A DNA stretch of 64,000 nt from JACKCP01 sp034007295 (GCA_034007295.1 JAVERC010000015.1:1-64000); one strand, 5' to 3'; shown: positions 10,901 through 19,032, counted from the stretch's first letter. The notes: generated by a model not told the origin, from the sequence alone. Made by a program: numbers and translations.

Positions 10901-10930
10901 ATTCCATATCCTGAGTTAAATACCCATTAA
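4946..10930 (+). CDS. Multi-domain sensor: pseudokinase, AAA ATPase, TPR-like, GAF, two PAS, NarX-type histidine kinase
   Basis: A single 1994-residue soluble protein with no membrane segment. Residues 1-270 have the Ser/Thr kinase fold: YLAPEQ near 180 and FRTDFYSAGVLFYECLTG match the APE and subdomain IX motifs. The catalytic HRDxxxxN is instead YLNIHPASIFI (near 137), and no DFG is present, so this part is probably a pseudokinase. An AAA_16-type ATPase follows, with Walker A GDPGIGKTK near 334 and Walker B LFLDDLHWAD near 460. Residues about 700-1280 look helical and TPR-like. A GAF domain spans about 1320-1470, a coiled coil follows, and PAS domains start near 1533 and 1656. The end is a HisKA_3/HATPase pair with ENERKKIALDLHDHVAQ (His near 1798) and DNGKGF near 1933. 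The order resembles the known 'multi-sensor multi-kinase' family. No response regulator lies beside it. Confidence 0.9.
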   Translation: MEIIQNKYRITGFLAKKPGFTSYEAVNILNKENIVLRKYDAFINSIEFDELKKQLLKLKQHPIDKTAPILDITTENSSGKLIVVFERPPGRPLSTFFGKTFNQKKNHPFSSTTAFLDLACKITELLKSVHKNDIPYLNIHPASIFIDGNDNINALPPSFSSFSILKTPAPHNEAIENFMYYLAPEQIESYSEGIDFRTDFYSAGVLFYECLTGLVPFEDIKDKDSFINALVSKNPIQEKPPEIFPPILKIIEKLLSKSKEKRYQSVYGLNYDLTRCLEAYKEKNSIASFTPGLRDISGNFSISDKIYGRETELSRLLIAFYKAAKGYKENIFLKGDPGIGKTKLINEFQKNVSEAGGIVISGKFSQKNRNQPYSAFKDAFSQFIRDVFSKGEDSAERLRESFTQNLKHNSKILSDFIPEISMLINSDEELEEKFPVTNKNRFFTACRKFLESCLSFANPVMLFLDDLHWADTASLELFSLISRYFQGGSLLVIGAFRNTNNHSTKYIYEIMESMRENYIPFEIIELEPLATHHISELIQDSFGNDPGENVALANLIFQQTGGNPFQIHQYIFSIHAAKLIYYDFDSGIWKWDFDSIYRQSRQNFSRNYINEILKKFSEKTFELLSMAACSGTFFSKSRLSLISELPENEISALIEPAFYSGLIFKTNKDNNEIYYFRHDNIQQTILDSMSFEKRKKLHLFIGEKLFSRIKINEFEKLESSTSKNEILYETLYHFNEGSDLLPKEQRLEIAKLNLKAAKNAIRSSSGSTAMKFLEKAVSLLGANMWKESPDLATQISIESGYSALLSGDYEKVRENAKKILLNNKNILSQVKAYELLINSQISDNKLESSIKSGIFILGKLGIIINEYPGKFKIFYSVLKTKLLLGPNPGIKIKSLKSMEDKVMITTMRILSLLLTPSYLSYPDLHPVLCALMVKISLKYGICSETSYALSAFGISVNKTLNDYEYASFLGNLSLEIGEKNNHSIGYARSLIVNSIFLNHWQNPVNSCLPMLRKGKETAFELGDFEFGSHAMHALLSYSLFAGHPLPNIRKELEITEITMEQMGQKLALNHLRIFLKLTKIFLKESELRPLSQQDILTKPKISDGINEIPDITGKFLINFANSFIYLYMNNIPKADKYWKEANKNIKGGSSLLIYPYHLFIGALISLLKYEKITNNKYQNHIVEEFSERTKKFRKFANLSPVNHYHRYILIKAEKARISKNFPKAEFFYQQAINQARENDLTQDEALFAERAYIFYRETDKNKTAYNYLNQAVAAYKKWGCLLKLSSLIGSENLKINSEIKYFSEPEFPLRNFPKIFRALRLLSEKVIKSELILQLMDIVTDISGATHGYFIELKKNIPVVSASASADTGPEFYDPGAAISSFSGILEPVVHNVFQTRQTFFPEQISREYSKLFTPDAEKIPKSVICLPVIRRQNLKGVIYLENIDIKNVFTQDKVELLTIICAHTAICLENMEKFTSLIEKIGDKKQAQNIIQETTTKLEERIKQRTEDLIKLNTKLQKEVEFKLKAEKALIQSETKYRTLVERMNDGLGVQDKNRVITYVNARMCAITGYSQSEMIGRKSYELLQEIVDDPSIFHPSNLKQSIVFEHEIKTKDNNKLTVLFQGQNLYDNEGNYEGSFAVITDITELKQLTLEIAEREEQIRALINATRDSVIMIDSKGFIITANKIAAKRFGFTPKEFIGKKIFDLFPENFIKHQKKYINEVTNTGQIIRFQDSAGEFIYDITLYPVKRNKNQIDRIAIYAKDITELKKAEEQISSLTKEIIKAQENERKKIALDLHDHVAQNLSFLKITADSLKNTKESDLQNKILILSNGLKDSIADIRHISYDLRPPNLDELGLVKAIYQHCEDFSFKHGIEIDFTSAGIENIKFSFDIEINIFRIIQEALNNILKHSKANMARIRLIASYPRVILRIEDNGKGFDVKTESDLSAAGEKMGLKGMRERISLIGGKMEINSVLGTGTKIVAEIPYPELNTH

Positions 10931-11000
10931 AATAGTAAGGTTCTAGTTTTTCAGCTGAATACTTACAAAAAATATTTAATAAAAAAAATGGAATCAAATC

Positions 11001-11531
11001 ATGATTATCTGTCTTGGCTCAAAAAATCCCGTAAAACTTAAGGCTCTTAAAACCGGTGCAATGGATTTTTTTGAGGAAAAAAAAATAGAATTTAAAAATT
11101 TTGAAGTGCCTTCCCTTGTATCAGATCAGCCGATTGGACTTGAAGAAACAATAAAGGGAGCATCAAACAGAGCAATAAATGCATTTAAAAATACTCAGTG
11201 TTTTATGGGCTGCGGCATTGAATCAGGAATTTTTAAAGATCCACTGGAAAATATTTATTACAATACAACTGTATGTGCATTGTATAACGGACAAAAAATT
11301 TTCAAAGGCATAGGCCCTGCCTTCAGACTTCCAGACAAAACAGCCGGCTACCTTATAAATGACAATATGGAACTTGACGAAGCCGTTCAAAAATCAGGTT
11401 ATACCATGAACAAAAGAATAGGATACAGTGAAGGACTTATTGGAATACTCAGCAATGGAAAGGTTGATAGAATGAAATATACAATTCCGGCTGTTCAGAT
11501 GGCTTTTATTTCTTTTGTTAATGACTTGTAG
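11001..11531 (+). CDS. yjjX: Inosine/xanthosine triphosphatase, YjjX/DUF84 family
   Basis: A 176-residue house-cleaning NTP pyrophosphatase of the Maf/HAM1-like superfamily; family members hydrolyse ITP/XTP and keep damaged purines out of nucleic acids. It begins with the family signature GSKNPVKLKAL and carries SDQPIGLEETIKGASNRA and GCGIESGIF, all typical of YjjX. Length matches the family (about 170-180). It follows the giant kinase by 70 bp on the same strand and ends at a strong hairpin, so it may be the last gene of that unit. Confidence 0.9.
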   Translation: MIICLGSKNPVKLKALKTGAMDFFEEKKIEFKNFEVPSLVSDQPIGLEETIKGASNRAINAFKNTQCFMGCGIESGIFKDPLENIYYNTTVCALYNGQKIFKGIGPAFRLPDKTAGYLINDNMELDEAVQKSGYTMNKRIGYSEGLIGILSNGKVDRMKYTIPAVQMAFISFVNDL

Positions 11532-11558
11532 GGTTTTAGAACAATTTTATTAATAAAA

Positions 11559-11592
11559 AAACCGGGGATGATTTTTCTTTCCCCGGTTTAAA
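11559..11592. terminator. Rho-independent terminator between yjjX and pilY1 (convergent)
   Basis: Stem AAACCGGGG (11559-11567) pairs perfectly with CCCCGGTTT (11581-11589) around a 13-nt loop. It is flanked by A-runs on the left and TTTAAA on the right. It lies 27 bp after yjjX and on the 3' side of the convergent pilY1 gene, so it could act for both. Confidence 0.85.
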
Positions 11593-11620
11593 ATCTACTA
11601 TTAAATAACTAAGTGATTAC

Positions 11621-11720
11621 TTAGTTGCTGAACGAAAACCGCCTTTTTTGTCCATTTCGGCGTTAGAATCAAAATTTAATCCTCAAAATACTGAATGTAT
11701 CCTAAAGGTTAAATTTTTCA
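11621..11720 (+). mobile_element. MITE family 1, copy A (left two thirds only)
   Basis: Starts with TTAGTTGCTGAACGAAAAC and continues through the conserved AAAATTTAATCCTCAAAATA and GTATCCTAAAGGTTAAATTT blocks. The right terminal part is missing: the sequence switches to the 3' end of pilY1 six bases before its stop codon. The base before the left end belongs to a 20-bp near-palindrome (AACTAAGTGATTACTTAGTT). Confidence 0.8.
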
Positions 11721-11725
11721 AAAAA

Positions 11726-14700
11726 TTATTCCTCTTTCCAGAATATTACTCCGCTCTTAAGTCCGTAAGGGGTATCAACATCTATACTTTCAATTCCCCC
11801 TGTTCCTAGCTGAATAAGTGCTGTTGCACCTTCCTGCTGCCCTATGTGAGTACCAAAAAATGGTGCCGGCATTCCAGGCCCAAGTGCTACCATTTCCTTG
11901 ATATTATCACCGTCCAAACCATCATCTAAAAAGACTTCTTTATAATATGCAGTCCCTGTTTTATAGTATAAAGCATAAAGATAACTGTTCCCACCGAATC
12001 CACAAACATCATCATTTGGTACAAAAGTTGGAATCATTGCAAGACCGCCTAAAACAGAAGGTTTAGTTACTGCCCTTTCTCCGGTCATTCTAAGCTCCCT
12101 GTACCAGCCGTCTTTATATTGAATATTATTTATATCAGAAGCATCATAATCTGTTTGTTCAAGTAGAGTATTCCAATCAGGAGTATCTGCATCAATGTTA
12201 AGACTATCGTCTTTGTCTAAAATATCCTTATTTTTTGTAACAACTAGATTATCAACCCTATATAAACTGGATGTTCCAAGGGAGACTATTGAAGATTCAT
12301 GCCCAGGATTATATAATGGATCCTTGAAACCAAAAAGATACTGCTGATCTGTTGTGCTCTTGTCTGACTGGTTTAAATATCTCCCTGTTCCCCCAATTAT
12401 CCATGAATTATCATTTTCATCAGTTGAAACTGAAAGTGAGGCTGTGATGGGTGCGTCTACAGAAAAAATATTTCTGAGCCCCCAAAAACCAGCAGTTGTA
12501 GCATCTTCTAGTTTAGATAAATCAGTATTATCAAATGTATCAATTACACTTATTTTACTATTCCATGCCCAATTACCTTCATTGTCAAAAACTTTATAGG
12601 ACTCAGCCAAATATATATTGTCGTGACTAAAACTGTTGCCGGAAAGTATTTTCAGATCTTTGTCAATTATAGAAGCAGAAGTAAAAAAGGAATTCTCCTG
12701 CCCTTCAAAAATTTTCTGGGGATCTCCTGTCTTCAAATCAACAACAAAAATCAGACCTTTCTGGCTGCTGCTTCCTGTATAGTCTGTTGGCCCTGAGCCA
12801 AAAACAAGATGCCAATCGTCACCAATACCGTTATTTCTTACAATTACAGGAACGCTAAAACTGAACCCCATATTAGCATATGTCCTTTCCCATAATAGCT
12901 TTGGACTTCTTGGTTCTGTTACATCCAGGCAAAAATAAGTTGGATTAATTCTTTTATTTTCATTAATTCCATCACTGTCAAAATCACCATATACACCTAT
13001 TGAGTTTCCTCCCATCCTAAGTCCTGCAACTAAAATGGTTCGCCATTCTGTTATACCGTCATTATCAACATCAATTTTTACATCTGCAACAAGAGGCATC
13101 TGATCTACATAATAGACATGCGAATAATCTGGATCAGGCAGCCATTTTAAATGGGGTAAAAGGCTTTTAGGAATAAATGACCAGATTTCCTCTCCTATTC
13201 CCTCAGTAGTTCCTGTAGGCTTTACGTATTTGCCGTTTTCATAAATCCAGGAAGTAAAGGCATGAAGCTGGCCGTCATTTGCTCCAACATATACAACAGT
13301 TTCTCTGTTTCTGTTATTATGAAAATATGTCTGATAGCCCTTGTCACCATAAAGCAGATGGTATTGCCCTGTTGGTTTTGATACAATTACAGGAGATGAA
13401 TTAACAATATCACCAAGTTTCCATACACCCAGTGGATTTCCGTCATCATCATTTATTGTTCTTGGACGCAGCACTTCTATATCTGTACCACGGACATAGT
13501 TTATAAGATTAACAGCTCTTTCATCCTGAGTTGTGCCAAGATAATCATAACTATCGTCTCCAACCGGACAAAGGACACCAAGCCAGTTCTTAAGAGAATC
13601 AACATTTGAGTCTTTAAACTCTATAAAATCGCCGCTTCCAAATGACAGGTAACCTGCTGCTGCAGTTTCATCACCAATATATGTATAAATTTTTCGATCA
13701 CCTGCTGCCTTTGTCATTAACTTTTTACCAGCTTCCCAGATCGGAATAATCTCATCAATTGAATGGGTGGTAAAGCTTGCAGTAGAAAGATCAGGGTATT
13801 CATCAGCATCACTCACAAAATATTTTCTCACAGTTGTATCACCTGATAAATCACTTATAAATTCGATTATTTTATCAGATCCGGGATCAAGACTGTATGA
13901 ACCATCTGCATTTTGACCATTGGTATTTTCCCTGATATTACCGTATTTATCAAGCCATAGATTTTGTAAATATCCAAGCCATCTCACATTTTCATGATTT
14001 GGTATTGCAGGCCTGAAAAAAGCCTGAAGAATATTGCCATCACCTCTTTTATTTGTTGCAAGAACAGAAGCTGAAGTACCTGAACCGGCCTTCTCAAGTA
14101 TATTGGAAAAAGCTTTATTCAGCTGTTTTTCCAACTGAAGGGGATTTATTACATAGTAATAATTGTCAGGAACACCATCATTATTTTTATCCCAGTCATC
14201 TCCGCTTCCCCACTTTGCAGAATACCACAAAGGATCTTTAAGCAGTGTAGCAGGTATATCTGAGCTTGGAGTAAAGGTCCTTTCCCTTGAATAAACAGTA
14301 GAATCTCCAATAATTCCATGGGAAAGCTTCATTGTGCTGCTTCCTCGTCCTGGTTCATTCCTGTCCATAGGAGTATCAAGAAAATACAGAGGATCATTTG
14401 TTGGCTGACTTGCAATATCTAAGTAAATACCGTCTTTTGTTGTACCTGATATTATATATCCCATATGCATTACTATGCCGGCAGCTTCATATTCCTTTGT
14501 GAGAGTGATTTTTAATGTATTATCATCTTGAACAGCATAGTCATAACGAACAATAACATCCATATCATGGTCATTACCCTGCTCAACGTCTTCAAAGTTA
14601 ATTCTGATTTTCCCTGATTTACCGTCTGGTGCAAGTTCTTGAATAAAAAAATCCACAATTGTAAGAGTCGGCTGAAAGGCTCCAGGACTGATATTTATAC

Positions 14701-16981
14701 TGCTTCCATAATTAACAGATTTACCAAAAGGAACAAGTGTAATAAACTGGTCGCCAACTGGTATCTTTATTTCAGGTAAAGGTGATGACAATGCAACCGC
14801 ATAAGTATCTACAAGCTGATTGCCATCAAGATCTGGTCTTAAATCATTTTTGTTTCCATAATAAGAAACTGCTGCACTATAATAGCTGCCCTGTTTTGTA
14901 GGTTCTTCAGGACAAAGTCCTCTTGCATTGCCTAGTTTATCAACAGTTTTGGGAGAACAGGAACTGTCATATACTGAACCTACGTGACCAAGATAATAAT
15001 CTCCGTTCACAGTAGAAGATATATCATCAAGAACTTCCTTTACATTTAAAATTGAAGAACCAAGTGCTGCACCTGAACTCCAGCCTGTTTTGGCAAAGAT
15101 ACTTGAAGTTCCAGGGAGCTCATCAGAATCATAGGAAGGATAGATATCGCTTATTACAAGCATTATTGGTTTTGAGCAGTAAAGATTTTCAGAATTTTGA
15201 ATAAAAGGATCAGCCCAGGTCTCCTTTGGAAGACCAAGAATATAATCTTTGTTTAATGTTCCTGTATAATCATAGTCTGAGGTTGCATTTTCCCCGTCTG
15301 CAAAATATCTTAAAGTCTCATACATCATTTCAGCTACAGGATTTCCCCAGTCAGGATATTGTTTGCTTGATTCAGGCATAGGTTTGGAAACTTCAAGCCC
15401 GGCATAGGTATGACCAGTGTAATTAAAATCAGAAATGCGCAATTTGTTAATTGTTTGAATAATACCATTGACACTTGTGGCAAACTGGCCTGTTTTTAAA
15501 TTAATTTCATCTTTAATTGAGCCAATATTTTTTCTTACAACACCGCCAGACATATTTTTTACATATGAACCTGTCATAAGACCAAAATAAATCTGATCAT
15601 TTTCACCATGCTTCTGCAAAATTCCAACAGGCTTATATGTTGAGTTTCCACTGTCATCAACATATTCTTTGCAGTTATCTTCAAGCATTCCAGCCTTACA
15701 GACCTGAACCCTTGCGTGATAATCTGTAATATATGAGTCAGGTATTGCACCCACCTGATAATAAAGATAATAATTATCACTGCCAGTTTGTTCTTCATGT
15801 CTGAATTTTATAACATGCTGACCTGCACTTAAAGAAATACTGCCTGTATGGGTCTGACAACTGCATTTACCATGACCTCCATACCATGCCGCAACAACTG
15901 TATTATCTATAATAAGCTCAATTGCATCATCGCCGTCAATGGCAAATGTATAAACTCCATCTTCAGGAATATTTAACTTTCCTTCAAAAATGGTCATATA
16001 ATAATCATCTGCACCAAACGGGTTTCCTTCACCATTAATTTGAGCTGCCGTACCTGAACCTAATTTTTTGGATTCAACTCCATATGTTGTTTCTAAAACA
16101 TCAAACTGAGAATGATCAGCAGGGTGCGATGAACCTGTAATATCATATGTAGTTTGAGTAAAATCAGAAAATGCCTCCGGAGGAACCAGATTCCATGACG
16201 ATGCACTTGCAGATTTTGCACAGGCAGTTGAGCCTGCACCGCAATTGCTGCCTCCAACAGGGCTTTCTCTTGCAACCCACTCCCAAATACGAAATTTACT
16301 GTCATTTAAGACTCTTAAAAGTGGAGGGCTTGTTGTTCCAAGAGTAGTGCTTGCAAAAAGATGCCTGGTATCAGCTGCTGGAAGATTTAAAGGAGTGTAG
16401 TCACGAATATCATACCCATCGTTTAAAATATTTTGATATTCCTTACCCCATGTATGCCCGTCCTGGGGAACAAAAACCCTTTCAAGAACAGTTTCCAAAG
16501 TAGTATCTGTTGAACGGTATCCTCCATAAAAAACCTTACGCATTGTATCCATACGAGACATTGTGAGATAATTTAAAAAATCTCCGCTCCATTCAGTCAG
16601 GCCTGAACATTTTTTATCGGCAGTTTCGGAACTTGGTTCAAATCTATTGTTTGAAGAATTGTAAATATAGCATTTATAGCTGTCAAAATATCCGTAATAA
16701 TCTATTCCGTATTGTTTTCCGCCGTAACCAGGATATCCCTTATATCCAATATCAAGGGTTCCGTCACCGTCAAGGTCTGAGGCATCATTATATGCTTCAT
16801 AATAAAGCTTGTGATCTCTTCCCATTACAAGCATTACAAGGGGAGGAGAACTTGCAACAGAATAGATGGGGCTATCTGAATATGCATTCATAAAGGGAAC
16901 TGCAGGATCTTCTGCTATTGAAGTTTGAGCAGTAAAAAAAAACATAGTAACACAAATTATTATATATTTTATTTTATACAT
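11726..16981 (-). CDS. pilY1: PilY1-type type IV pilus tip protein with PA14-like insertion
   Basis: A 1751-residue secreted protein with a Sec signal peptide ending near TAQTSIAE. PilY1/PilC proteins sit at type IV pilus tips and act in pilus extension, adhesion or surface sensing. The N-terminal block MGRDHKLYYEAYNDASDLDG is typical of long PilY1 proteins and carries a DxDxDG calcium-type loop near residue 70. Residues about 305-415 resemble a PA14 sugar-binding fold (GVYTFAIDGDDAIELIIDN). The C-terminal half is the quinoprotein-like beta-propeller seen in PilY1, including DVDNDGITEW near 1300 followed by AGLRMGG. No DxSxS MIDAS is visible, unlike the paralogue at 19189. It is the last gene of a pilW-pilV-pilX-pilY1 unit, so it is probably a tip adhesin carried by those minor pilins. 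Confidence 0.9.
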   Translation of the reverse strand: MYKIKYIIICVTMFFFTAQTSIAEDPAVPFMNAYSDSPIYSVASSPPLVMLVMGRDHKLYYEAYNDASDLDGDGTLDIGYKGYPGYGGKQYGIDYYGYFDSYKCYIYNSSNNRFEPSSETADKKCSGLTEWSGDFLNYLTMSRMDTMRKVFYGGYRSTDTTLETVLERVFVPQDGHTWGKEYQNILNDGYDIRDYTPLNLPAADTRHLFASTTLGTTSPPLLRVLNDSKFRIWEWVARESPVGGSNCGAGSTACAKSASASSWNLVPPEAFSDFTQTTYDITGSSHPADHSQFDVLETTYGVESKKLGSGTAAQINGEGNPFGADDYYMTIFEGKLNIPEDGVYTFAIDGDDAIELIIDNTVVAAWYGGHGKCSCQTHTGSISLSAGQHVIKFRHEEQTGSDNYYLYYQVGAIPDSYITDYHARVQVCKAGMLEDNCKEYVDDSGNSTYKPVGILQKHGENDQIYFGLMTGSYVKNMSGGVVRKNIGSIKDEINLKTGQFATSVNGIIQTINKLRISDFNYTGHTYAGLEVSKPMPESSKQYPDWGNPVAEMMYETLRYFADGENATSDYDYTGTLNKDYILGLPKETWADPFIQNSENLYCSKPIMLVISDIYPSYDSDELPGTSSIFAKTGWSSGAALGSSILNVKEVLDDISSTVNGDYYLGHVGSVYDSSCSPKTVDKLGNARGLCPEEPTKQGSYYSAAVSYYGNKNDLRPDLDGNQLVDTYAVALSSPLPEIKIPVGDQFITLVPFGKSVNYGSSINISPGAFQPTLTIVDFFIQELAPDGKSGKIRINFEDVEQGNDHDMDVIVRYDYAVQDDNTLKITLTKEYEAAGIVMHMGYIISGTTKDGIYLDIASQPTNDPLYFLDTPMDRNEPGRGSSTMKLSHGIIGDSTVYSRERTFTPSSDIPATLLKDPLWYSAKWGSGDDWDKNNDGVPDNYYYVINPLQLEKQLNKAFSNILEKAGSGTSASVLATNKRGDGNILQAFFRPAIPNHENVRWLGYLQNLWLDKYGNIRENTNGQNADGSYSLDPGSDKIIEFISDLSGDTTVRKYFVSDADEYPDLSTASFTTHSIDEIIPIWEAGKKLMTKAAGDRKIYTYIGDETAAAGYLSFGSGDFIEFKDSNVDSLKNWLGVLCPVGDDSYDYLGTTQDERAVNLINYVRGTDIEVLRPRTINDDDGNPLGVWKLGDIVNSSPVIVSKPTGQYHLLYGDKGYQTYFHNNRNRETVVYVGANDGQLHAFTSWIYENGKYVKPTGTTEGIGEEIWSFIPKSLLPHLKWLPDPDYSHVYYVDQMPLVADVKIDVDNDGITEWRTILVAGLRMGGNSIGVYGDFDSDGINENKRINPTYFCLDVTEPRSPKLLWERTYANMGFSFSVPVIVRNNGIGDDWHLVFGSGPTDYTGSSSQKGLIFVVDLKTGDPQKIFEGQENSFFTSASIIDKDLKILSGNSFSHDNIYLAESYKVFDNEGNWAWNSKISVIDTFDNTDLSKLEDATTAGFWGLRNIFSVDAPITASLSVSTDENDNSWIIGGTGRYLNQSDKSTTDQQYLFGFKDPLYNPGHESSIVSLGTSSLYRVDNLVVTKNKDILDKDDSLNIDADTPDWNTLLEQTDYDASDINNIQYKDGWYRELRMTGERAVTKPSVLGGLAMIPTFVPNDDVCGFGGNSYLYALYYKTGTAYYKEVFLDDGLDGDNIKEMVALGPGMPAPFFGTHIGQQEGATALIQLGTGGIESIDVDTPYGLKSGVIFWKEE

Positions 16982-17055
16982 ACTATTGTCCTTTCACCTA
17001 AAAAAGACTAATTCATTACTAAACAAAAAAATTTTCGTTTTCCACCAGTCAATCT

Positions 17056-17592
17056 TTAAAAATGCTCAATATGTCTGTAACCTGCTTTTATATAAGCAAA
17101 AGAATCTCCAGGCCCTTTTCCTTCACTGTCAAAATTATATAAAAACTGAAAACTTTTCTCTGAGCCACTCATATGCTTTGTTCTCTGATAGGTTACAAAT
17201 GATTTAACCTGGTTATTTAAATTATCTATCTTAAATTTTATATCAGGGGTGTCGTTATCTTTATCAGGAGGATCTTCAGGGCTAGATTTTGAAAGAATTT
17301 TTTCTTTAAATGCATCTGTATCATAATCAAAAATATCAGTATCAGGCAAACTCCCTCCACCTTCAAAATCTTCTATAAAAAAAGCTTCTAAAAATCTTGA
17401 AGAAACACTTACCCCTGAATCTGAATTGTAAAATGCCATTTTATAATTTTTGTCATTTGCAGATATAATCATATCATTTGTTGCAGTATTATTGAGAGAC
17501 AGTGCAATTAAGGTAACAATAAACATAATCATCAAGGTTGTAAGCAATGCTGCACCATTTTGATTTTTTAAAACAAAATTGTAATTATCCAT
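17056..17592 (-). CDS. pilX: PilX-like minor pilin
   Basis: A 178-residue type IV pilus minor pilin. A short leader ends at QNG, followed by a hydrophobic helix AALLTTLMIMFIVTLIAL. The glutamate at +5 is absent, as is usual for the PilX_N family. The conserved stretch after the helix (ATNDMIISANDKNYKMAFYNSDSG) is the PilX/PilX_N neighbourhood. It lies between pilV and pilY1 in the classic fimU/pilV-W-X-Y1 order, so it probably takes part in the tip complex that primes pilus assembly. Little sequence identity with pilX copy 2 outside the helix, so symbol use is by position and family. Confidence 0.8.
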   Translation of the reverse strand: MDNYNFVLKNQNGAALLTTLMIMFIVTLIALSLNNTATNDMIISANDKNYKMAFYNSDSGVSVSSRFLEAFFIEDFEGGGSLPDTDIFDYDTDAFKEKILSKSSPEDPPDKDNDTPDIKFKIDNLNNQVKSFVTYQRTKHMSGSEKSFQFLYNFDSEGKGPGDSFAYIKAGYRHIEHF

Positions 17593-17611
17593 AAACTCAC
17601 CTTAACTTATA

Positions 17612-18079
17612 TTATCTGGAAACTATTCTCTGAAGGGCAACTTTTGCAGGCTGCCCATCAGAGGCATCTTCATTAAATTTAAAAAGGGCTATAACTTTTA
17701 TTGTTTTCGTACCCTCAATAATGTCATCTTCTGCAATATTCCAGCAAACTTGATATGCCCCCATTGTTTCATTCCCGTCAGCATCGGCTCCAACATCATC
17801 AAGAGAATAAGCATCATTTGTCCCGTCTCCATTGGTGTCCTTTTCAGTGTTTCCATCAGAATCAGCATCATTCAGGTCTTTATACGAAACTCCAATAAGC
17901 TCTTCCATTTTTGCATTTGCAAAATAAGCTGCTTCCGTCATACGCCTTGAATCAGCACCTGTTTTTATATTTCTAACTTGCAAAGAGTTTATGGCAAGAA
18001 TTGCAATGGAAAAAATTGCTATTGCAATCAAAACTTCAATTAAAGAAAAGCCTTTATTTTTTACAAATATTAAATCCAT
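17612..18079 (-). CDS. pilV: PilV-like minor pilin
   Basis: A 155-residue pilin-like protein. The class III leader MDLIFVKNKG is cut before FSLIEVLIAIAIFSIAILA; the +5 glutamate needed for methylation and assembly is present. ADSRRMTEAAYFANAKMEEL after the helix is the PilV pattern. The mid-part is unusually Asp-rich (DADSDGNTEKDTNGDGTND), which suggests calcium-dependent folding. Spacing to pilW (17 bp) and pilX (19 bp) indicates one transcript. Confidence 0.85.
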   Translation of the reverse strand: MDLIFVKNKGFSLIEVLIAIAIFSIAILAINSLQVRNIKTGADSRRMTEAAYFANAKMEELIGVSYKDLNDADSDGNTEKDTNGDGTNDAYSLDDVGADADGNETMGAYQVCWNIAEDDIIEGTKTIKVIALFKFNEDASDGQPAKVALQRIVSR

Positions 18080-18096
18080 AAAAAAGCCTTTTTATT

Positions 18097-18693
18097 TTAT
18101 TGTTTTATCCCTAGGTTTCTGCACTTTATTTCATTATAAATATTTCTTTTAACATCGTCTGATTTAACGGTCAGTGTAATCTGGACATGTCTCAAATCTG
18201 ACTTTTCAGTTGAAGCAGGTGAATCATAAATATAATTTAAATTAAAGTTCTCAACATTTTCAGCAATTGGGTACAAAAGAGCTGTGTCATCTCCTACAGC
18301 CCTGCACAAAGCTCCATCAGCATTTAGTGCATACCTGATTCTTTCACTGGCAGTCTCAAGTGTTCCGTTGTCATTAAAATCAGCTAAAAAAATAATTTCA
18401 TTAGCTTCTGTTTTGTGAATTGCTTTTTCAACAGCAAAATCTGAAGAATTAAGGGGATTATATCCAGCCATTCGAATTTCAGTTGTCATAAGGGATAAAG
18501 AAGTACGAAGATCCTGCTGCATATCAATTATTTGATTTTGAGATTCATACAATTTTTTTTCATTAATAAAAAAGGCTGAAACAAAGGTAACAACAATCAA
18601 TCCAATAACAATTGTCACAACCAGTTCAACTAGAGTAAAACCTTTTTCATTTATTTGTTGTTCTTTTTTCTCCCGATTTACAAACAGCATCAT
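18097..18693 (-). CDS. pilW: PilW-like minor pilin
   Basis: Pilin-like protein with leader ending at NEKG and mature start FTLVELVVTIVIGLIVVTF. The region IDMQQDLRTSLSLMTTEIRMAGYNP is the PilW hallmark. I place the start at the ATG at 18693 because AGGGAGGTG lies 6 nt upstream of it. A longer frame from a TTG at 18711 would read through that ribosome-binding site. First gene of the second pilus cassette, directly behind a putative promoter and leader hairpin. Confidence 0.85.
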   Translation of the reverse strand: MMLFVNREKKEQQINEKGFTLVELVVTIVIGLIVVTFVSAFFINEKKLYESQNQIIDMQQDLRTSLSLMTTEIRMAGYNPLNSSDFAVEKAIHKTEANEIIFLADFNDNGTLETASERIRYALNADGALCRAVGDDTALLYPIAENVENFNLNYIYDSPASTEKSDLRHVQITLTVKSDDVKRNIYNEIKCRNLGIKQ

Positions 18694-18730
18694 AAAAAAC
18701 ACCTCCCTCAAACAGTGCTTTATAAATAAT

Positions 18731-18766
18731 CAGCTCTAAAAAACCTAGACATGGTTTTTATGCTGA
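18731..18766 (-). other. Leader hairpin upstream of pilW (cassette 1)
   Basis: On the minus strand, CAGC and GCTG enclose AAAAACC/GGTTTTT around a 7-nt loop. It lies between the putative -10 (18778-18783) and the pilW ribosome-binding site, so it would be in the 5' untranslated leader. A hairpin sits at the same place ahead of the fimT cassette. Confidence 0.5.
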
Positions 18767-18777
18767 TATTTTGTTTA

Positions 18778-18806
18778 AATATACATTTTTTAAAAAAATA
18801 AGTCAG
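18778..18806 (-). promoter_or_regulatory. Putative sigma70-type promoter of pilW-pilV-pilX-pilY1
   Basis: Minus strand: CTGACT (18806-18801), 17-bp spacer, TATATT (18783-18778). The same layout (CTGACA, 17 bp, TATATA) precedes the fimT cassette, and flanking bases GCTGAC and TGTATAT are shared. No transcription data; assigned by pattern and repetition. Confidence 0.5.
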
Positions 18807-18925
18807 CTTAATTTTTAAAATATTAAATATTAACAGTTGTTTTTGTGCAAAATCTAAATTTAACAAATTGTCACTTCAATTAATATTCAGCATTTTAAAT
18901 CTATAGCTAAAAAATGATGTGATTG

Positions 18926-19032
18926 TTCAAAATTTAATCCTCAAAATACTCCATATATTCCTGCGGTTAAATTTTTCATCTTCCTTGAACTGAGCAAAAA
19001 ATTCTCGTTTTCGGCCAATCACTAGATAATGA
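18926..19032 (+). mobile_element. MITE family 1, copy B (left end missing)
   Basis: Contains AAAATTTAATCCTCAAAATA, GGTTAAATTTTTCATCTTCC and the right terminus TCTCGTTTTCGGCCAATCAC, followed by TAGATA. The left arm with GAACGAAAACGGCC is lost. It lies in the non-coding gap between the two pilus cassettes. Confidence 0.8.
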
